A DNA stretch of 10,275 bases from the NCBI GenBank assembly GCA_021205045.1, contig JAJPYH010000061.1:1-10275 (forward strand), in the 5' to 3' direction. The translations under genes and the position numbers were made by a program. The DNA comes from Lachnospiraceae bacterium (GTDB taxonomy: Bacteria > Bacillota > Clostridia > Lachnospirales > Lachnospiraceae). A model generated the notes under the pieces. The model searched no databases. It saw only the letters and a program-made list of their open reading frames with translations, and had not been told where the DNA came from. Position 1 is the first letter of the stretch; the number at the start of each line of letters is the position of its first letter. This document shows, piece by piece, positions 7,189 through 10,275 of this stretch.

Positions 7189-7215
7189 GATTGTTCCTCC
7201 GATTATCCCAACGTT

Positions 7216-7320
7216 TTATAAGAGAGCTTCTATCTGTGCAAAATCAATATACAGCTCATCATAAATCCCGACTCTGACCGTATCTGAAAAAGTATACTCT
7301 TTCTTTTCCGGGTTAGCCAT
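7216..7320 (-). CDS. Possible 34-residue leader ORF or gene remnant upstream of aroC
   Basis: On the minus strand an ATG at 7320 opens 34 codons ending in TAA at 7216, 27 bases before the aroC start. The product begins MANPEKKEYTFSDT and ends YIDFAQIEALL. It contains three Tyr and two Phe. The frame has an in-frame TGA seven codons upstream of the ATG, so it is not simply the end of a longer intact gene. No convincing ribosome binding site precedes the ATG. It lies inside the leader predicted from the TATAAT at 7358-7353. It could be a regulatory upstream ORF, the last remnant of a decayed gene, or chance. Confidence 0.3.
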   Translation of the reverse strand: MANPEKKEYTFSDTVRVGIYDELYIDFAQIEALL

Positions 7321-7352
7321 GGAAATGACCGGGTCGGTTCAGTTATTTCACA

Positions 7353-7381
7353 ATTATACACTGCAATTCTTTTCGCGTAAA
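7353..7381 (-). promoter_or_regulatory. Predicted sigma-A promoter for aroC
   Basis: Read on the minus strand, TTTACG (7381-7376) and a perfect TATAAT (7358-7353) are spaced by exactly 17 bases. Initiation near 7346 would give a leader of about 160 bases to aroC, containing the small ORF at 7320-7216. Confidence 0.6.
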
Positions 7382-7464
7382 TAAAAAAATGAAGACGAGG
7401 GATGAAAAGAGACGGTGACGCTGTAGCCTTCCTTTTTTCGGCTTTTATAAAGAGTCTGTATATT

Positions 7465-7493
7465 TTTTGAAAAACTGCAAATGAATATATAAC
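7465..7493 (+). promoter_or_regulatory. Candidate promoter for the CmpB-family gene
   Basis: TTTTGA (7465-7470) and TATAAC (7488-7493) are 17 bases apart. The -35 is weak. Initiation near 7500 would give a structured leader of about 200 bases before the gene at 7705. Confidence 0.35.
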
Positions 7494-7508
7494 AGAGACT
7501 GTCTGACG

Positions 7509-7612
7509 GCGCTCTGAGAATACGGGCAGCGATTGCGGAAGCTCGAAGAGCGCAGCAACCGACTATGATAAATAGTGATATCCGCATCAGCGGACATATC
7601 TGTTATGGCAGA
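7509..7612 (+). other. Hairpin-rich non-coding stretch upstream of the CmpB-family gene
   Basis: Several dyads follow one another. GCGCTCT (7509-7515) pairs with AGAGCGC (7547-7553), with a further GAG/CTC and GCA/TGC inside. ACTAT/ATAGT (7562-7566 with 7572-7576) forms a small stem. A CCGC/GCGG stem (7582-7585 with 7590-7593) has an ATCA loop and is extended by GATA/TATC. TCTG/CAGA (7599-7602 with 7609-7612) overlaps the previous stem by two bases, so the two compete. Minus-strand reading frames here lack start signals. I recognise no known RNA class. The rest of 7321-7704 shows only the two promoters and no gene. Confidence 0.4.
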
Positions 7613-7704
7613 CATCAGCAGTAAAAAATTGCGCAGAGTGAAGAAACGCGCCTGCATAGAGTACTGTATAGAGCAGCGAAACAGGCGATGAAATGAGGAG
7701 GGTT

Positions 7705-8265
7705 ATGAGCGACAGTAAAATCATCAGGCTGAACAGGGAACAGGCCATGGAGCCGGACGCCATGCTGGTCATCTTTTTTCTGTTTTCCTTTGTGGGATGG
7801 CTGTGGGAGGGCGTCTTTGTGGGTGTGCGGTACGGAATGTTTATCAACCGGGGCTTTCTGCACGGCCCCTGGCTGCCCATTTACGGCGCCGCCGGACTTT
7901 TGATGATACTGCTTCTGGGGGACTGGAAGCACAGGCCGGCGGTGGTCTACGTGGGTTCCGTGCTTTTGTGCGCCATTGTGGAATATGTGACGGGATTTTT
8001 CCTGGAGACCTTTTATCATCAGAAATGGTGGGATTACAGCAATTTTCCGCTCAACCTGCAGGGGCGCATCTGCCCTCAGGATACCATGTTTTTCGGGGTG
8101 TTCGGGATGCTGGCGGTGTATTATATTGCGCCATGGCTGCTGGACAGAATGAGGAGACAGTCCCGTCTGAGGATTCTGGTGTGTATGATCCTGACCATTG
8201 CCTTTACCATGGATGTGATGCTGTCGCTGGCGTCACCGAATATGGGGCTGGGGATTACGTATTAA
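7705..8265 (+). CDS. Putative ABC transporter permease, CmpB family membrane protein
   Basis: A 186-residue polytopic membrane protein of the ABC_trans_CmpB (PF06541) kind, a family common in Clostridia whose name is not backed by a firm transport role. Visible hallmarks are FSFVGWLWEGVF (27-38), the loop motif NRGFLHGPWLPIYG (48-61), EYVTGFFLE (93-101) and WWDYSNFPLNLQGRIC (108-123). Hydrophobic segments near 19-40, 57-72, 80-100, 127-147 and 157-175 suggest about five membrane spans. AGGAGG (7696-7701) lies only three bases before the ATG at 7705; an in-frame ATG at 7693 and another at 7747 are alternatives, so the start is uncertain by a few residues. No partner ATPase is next to it. It lies between aroC and tgt with its own probable promoter. 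Confidence 0.8.
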   Translation: MSDSKIIRLNREQAMEPDAMLVIFFLFSFVGWLWEGVFVGVRYGMFINRGFLHGPWLPIYGAAGLLMILLLGDWKHRPAVVYVGSVLLCAIVEYVTGFFLETFYHQKWWDYSNFPLNLQGRICPQDTMFFGVFGMLAVYYIAPWLLDRMRRQSRLRILVCMILTIAFTMDVMLSLASPNMGLGITY

Positions 8266-8336
8266 AGATGAACCAGGTTTGAAAAGCAGATGCTGGCAGT
8301 GAGCATGGGACAGGAAATCAATCATCGACAGTGAAT

Positions 8337-8388
8337 ATGAGGCCGGGGATTATGATGATTGAATGAGGCCGGGGATTATGATGATTGA
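8337..8388 (+). repeat. 26-bp perfect tandem duplication
   Basis: Two identical 26-base units run from 8337 to 8362 and from 8363 to 8388, each starting ATGAGGCCGGGG and ending ATGATTGA. The array abuts the tgt promoter region: the second unit ends in ATTGA and with the next bases makes TTGACA (8385-8390). Confidence 0.95.
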
Positions 8389-8391
8389 CAG

Positions 8392-8420
8392 TTTACAATT
8401 TTTTGCGGGTATGTTACATT
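8392..8420 (+). promoter_or_regulatory. Predicted sigma-A promoter for tgt
   Basis: TTTACA (8392-8397) and TACATT (8415-8420) are 17 bases apart. A second pairing, TTGACA (8385-8390) with TATGTT (8410-8415), has a 19-base spacer. Either would start transcription near 8422-8427, giving a leader of about 110 bases. Confidence 0.5.
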
Positions 8421-8445
8421 ATAGGTCACGAATTGATTCCCGGTG

Positions 8446-8509
8446 ATCCTGAAAGATGACAATACACGATTGCGGACAACAGAACGTGTCTGGCAATATA
8501 CTTCAGGAT
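8446..8509 (+). promoter_or_regulatory. Stem-forming tgt leader
   Basis: ATCCTGAA (8446-8453) and TTCAGGAT (8502-8509) form a perfect 8-bp outer stem. Inside it ACACG (8464-8468) and CGTGT (8485-8489) form a second 5-bp stem. The element ends about 20 bases before the tgt ribosome binding site. It does not match the preQ1 riboswitch consensus as I know it, and no T-run follows. Confidence 0.4.
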
Positions 8510-8537
8510 GACTGAGGACAGGTAACTGAGGTGAATT

Positions 8538-9674
8538 ATGTACGAAGTATTAAAAACGGAGGGACGGGCGAAGCGTGCTGTGCTTCACACTGTCCACGGC
8601 GATATTCAGACTCCCGTGTTCATGAATGTTGGGACGGCGGCAGCCATCAAGGGCGCGGTAGCCACCTCGGATCTGGAACAGATCGGGACCCAGGTGCAGC
8701 TTTCCAACACCTACCACCTGCATGTCAGGCCGGGCGACGAGGTGGTCAGAAAGCTGGGCGGCCTTCATAAGTTTATGTCATGGAATAAGCCCATTCTCAC
8801 CGACTCCGGCGGCTTTCAGGTGTTTTCCCTGGCGGGTCTGCGCAGGATTAAGGAGGAGGGTGTTTATTTTCAGTCTCATATTGACGGACACCGGATTTTC
8901 ATGGGGCCGGAGGAGAGCATGCAGATTCAGTCCAATCTGGGCAGCACCATCGCCATGGCCTTTGACGAGTGTCCCAACTCCAAAGCGGATTACCGCTATG
9001 TGAAGGACAGCGTGGACAGGACCACCCGCTGGCTTGCCCGCTGCAAGACCAAAATGGCTGAGCTGAACGGGCGGGAGGACACCATCAACCCCCATCAGCT
9101 TTTATTCGGCATCAATCAGGGCGCGGTTTATGACGACATCCGCATCGATCAGGCGAAGCAGATTTCCGAGATGGATCTGGACGGCTATGCCCTGGGCGGA
9201 CTGGCGGTGGGAGAAACCCACCAGGAGATGTACCATGTGCTGGAGGAGACAGTGCCTTATCTGCCGGTCAATAAGCCTACATATCTGATGGGCGTGGGAA
9301 CTCCGGCCAACATTCTGGAGAGCGTGGAGCGGGGCGTGGACTTTTTTGACTGTGTTTATCCCAGCAGAAACGGACGCCATGGACATGCCTACACCAATCT
9401 GGGAAAGCTGAATCTGTCCAACGCCCGGTTTGAGCTGGACGATCGTCCCCTGGATCCGGAATGTAACTGTCCGGTGTGCCGCCGATATTCCAGGGCCTAC
9501 ATCCATCATTTATTTAAGGCAAAGGAAATGCTGGGTATGCGTTTTCTGGTGCTGCACAATCTGTATTTTTATAATACCATGATGGAGGAGATCAGGGACG
9601 CCCTGGATGAGGGCCGGTATTCTTCCTATAAGAAGGAAAAGCTGGAAAAGATGGCGCGCAACGGAGAGGACTGA
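8538..9674 (+). CDS. tgt: tRNA-guanine transglycosylase (queuine tRNA-ribosyltransferase)
   Basis: A 378-residue enzyme, close to the 375 of E. coli Tgt. It exchanges guanine-34 of tRNAs with GUN anticodons (Asp, Asn, His, Tyr) for the queuosine precursor preQ1. Key residues are in place: D89 in TDSGGFQVFSL (base), GGLAVGE (220-226, substrate pocket), D271 in FDCVYPSRNGR (nucleophile), and the zinc ligands C309, C311, C314 and H340 (CNCPVC and VLHNLYFY). GAGGTGA (8528-8534) is a good ribosome binding site for the ATG at 8538. The tgt-yajC order is widespread, often with queA upstream and secD downstream. Here queA is not in the window, and a separate promoter and terminator split tgt from yajC. 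High GC content is like that of aroC. Confidence 0.97.
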   Translation: MYEVLKTEGRAKRAVLHTVHGDIQTPVFMNVGTAAAIKGAVATSDLEQIGTQVQLSNTYHLHVRPGDEVVRKLGGLHKFMSWNKPILTDSGGFQVFSLAGLRRIKEEGVYFQSHIDGHRIFMGPEESMQIQSNLGSTIAMAFDECPNSKADYRYVKDSVDRTTRWLARCKTKMAELNGREDTINPHQLLFGINQGAVYDDIRIDQAKQISEMDLDGYALGGLAVGETHQEMYHVLEETVPYLPVNKPTYLMGVGTPANILESVERGVDFFDCVYPSRNGRHGHAYTNLGKLNLSNARFELDDRPLDPECNCPVCRRYSRAYIHHLFKAKEMLGMRFLVLHNLYFYNTMMEEIRDALDEGRYSSYKKEKLEKMARNGED

Positions 9675-9709
9675 ACAGAAACAGATTTTTTGGTGAAGCG
9701 CAGTTTATG

Positions 9710-9742
9710 AAAAGGATTCATGAAAAATCACTGAATCTTTTT
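9710..9742 (+). terminator. Intrinsic terminator after tgt
   Basis: AAAAGGATTCA (9710-9720) pairs with TGAATCTTTT (9732-9741) with one bulged G and an 11-base loop. The descending arm ends in five T. It is A/T-rich and so weaker than a GC-rich stem. It lies 36 bases after the tgt stop and just before the yajC promoter. Confidence 0.6.
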
Positions 9743-9760
9743 AAAACTTTGAGAAAAATC

Positions 9761-9789
9761 TTGCCAACCTTCCCTGAAAAGTGTATAGT
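9761..9789 (+). promoter_or_regulatory. Predicted sigma-A promoter for yajC
   Basis: TTGCCA (9761-9766) and TATAGT (9784-9789) are 17 bases apart, a near-consensus arrangement. Initiation near 9796 gives a leader of about 60 bases that includes a small GCGGC/GCCGC dyad (9806-9810 with 9824-9828). Confidence 0.7.
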
Positions 9790-9854
9790 GGAGAGAGTGA
9801 AATAAGCGGCCGGGTTCGAAAGCGCCGCGTAAGAGTTACATTCAGGAGGAATAT

Positions 9855-10172
9855 ATGGGTATTTTATTAACGGACAGCGCGTCTTCCACAGGCGGTCTGA
9901 TTGCCATGGTCGTTGTATATGCGGTGATTTTCGGAGCAATGTATCTTTTCCTGTTCCGTCCGCAGAGGAAGGAGCAGAAGAGAATCGCGGCCATGATCGC
10001 TGCTTTGGAGATCGGTGATTATGTACTTACCAACAGCGGCTTTTACGGTTCTGTCATTGACATCACCGAGGATACTGTGATTGTGGAGTTTGGCAATAAC
10101 AGGAACTGCCGTATCCCCATGCAGAAGAGCGCCATCGCTCAGATTGAGAAGGCGAACGGGGAGCAGCAGTAA
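9855..10172 (+). CDS. yajC: Preprotein translocase subunit YajC
   Basis: A 105-residue single-span membrane protein of the usual YajC length. It is an accessory subunit of the Sec translocon, associated with SecD and SecF. One hydrophobic helix (about 14-33, GGLIAMVVVYAVIFGAMYLF) is followed by the family hallmark FRPQRKEQKR (34-43) and the cytoplasmic block LEIGDYVLTNSGFYGSV (51-67), then the beta-rich domain ending KSAIAQIEK. AGGAGG (9844-9849) is five bases before the ATG. It follows tgt, the conserved neighbourhood, but has its own near-consensus promoter and a strong terminator right after its stop, so here it looks monocistronic instead of part of a yajC-secDF operon. Confidence 0.93.
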   Translation: MGILLTDSASSTGGLIAMVVVYAVIFGAMYLFLFRPQRKEQKRIAAMIAALEIGDYVLTNSGFYGSVIDITEDTVIVEFGNNRNCRIPMQKSAIAQIEKANGEQQ

Positions 10173-10192
10173 GGAATGAAATAGCAAAATCA

Positions 10193-10221
10193 GGCTTCCG
10201 CTTGGGCGGGAGTCTTTTTTT
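10193..10221 (+). terminator. Intrinsic terminator after yajC
   Basis: GGCTTCCGC (10193-10201) pairs with GCGGGAGTC (10206-10214) through nine pairs, two of them G-U, with a TTGG loop. Seven T follow at 10215-10221. It lies about 20 bases after the yajC stop. Nothing can be assigned in 10222-10275. Confidence 0.9.
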
Positions 10222-10275
10222 GAATTAAATTCGATGTTCCAAATGCCCGCAAATAAAGGCTTGCAAAACCTACGA

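Noticed and set aside
7441..7460. Possible terminator AGCC...GGCTTTT near 7425-7445
   Set aside because: The stem is only about four pairs with an 11-base loop and there is no gene directly upstream for it to end.
7354..7880. Minus-strand ORFs of 70-97 residues between aroC and the CmpB-family gene
   Set aside because: They lack ribosome binding sites and recognisable motifs, overlap one another or the real gene, and cover dyad-rich DNA.
2700..8400. Shared 12-mer CAGTTTACAATT at 2700-2711 and 8389-8400
   Set aside because: A few 12-mer matches are expected by chance in 10 kb, and the only shared content is an AT-rich -35-like element.
8464..8489. Idea that the tgt leader mimics a tRNA anticodon arm for autoregulation
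   Set aside because: The loop has 16 bases and no UGU, whereas the Tgt substrate needs U33-G34-U35 in a short loop.

Overview
The window looks like chromosomal DNA of a Gram-positive anaerobe of the Clostridia, most likely Lachnospiraceae. This is inferred from strong AGGAGG-type ribosome binding sites, the mix of moderate-GC genes, a CmpB-type small membrane protein typical of Clostridia, and tgt followed by yajC. No rRNA, tRNA, CRISPR array, transposase or integrase is visible.

Layout from left to right. (1) 56-2131 (+): a GH13 isoamylase/GlgX-like protein that keeps the family scaffold but appears to have lost most catalytic residues, and carries a repetitive 5-residue-periodic insertion. 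(2) 2274-2678 (+): a small Cys/Gly/Asn/Ser-rich protein built on 24-bp tandem repeats. (3) 2856-3911 (+): a beta-propeller protein of the lactonase (YbhE/Pgl-like) family with its own promoter and a leader hairpin. (4) 4056-5920 (+): a two-gene, 1-nt-overlapping, AT-rich operon of an OLD-like AAA ATPase and a separate TOPRIM protein. It is most simply read as an acquired anti-phage defence module with the split ATPase/TOPRIM plan of PARIS or AbiL. It ends at a strong hairpin shared with the convergent aroC. (5) 6088-7188 (-): chorismate synthase, preceded by a good minus-strand promoter and a 34-codon ORF inside its predicted leader. (6) 7321-7704: a non-coding, hairpin-rich stretch leading into (7) 7705-8265 (+), a polytopic membrane protein of the ABC_trans_CmpB family. 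(8) 8538-9674 (+): tgt, tRNA-guanine transglycosylase, preceded by a 26-bp perfect tandem duplication, a promoter and a stem-forming leader. (9) 9855-10172 (+): yajC, with its own promoter and a textbook terminator.

The housekeeping genes (aroC, tgt, yajC) are ordinary and intact, with all key residues present. The accessory interest lies in three places: the degenerate GH13 protein, the repeat-built Cys-rich protein, and the low-GC ATPase/TOPRIM pair inserted between two GC-richer genes. Several intergenic stretches hold dyads that could be structured leaders. None matches a riboswitch class I recognise.
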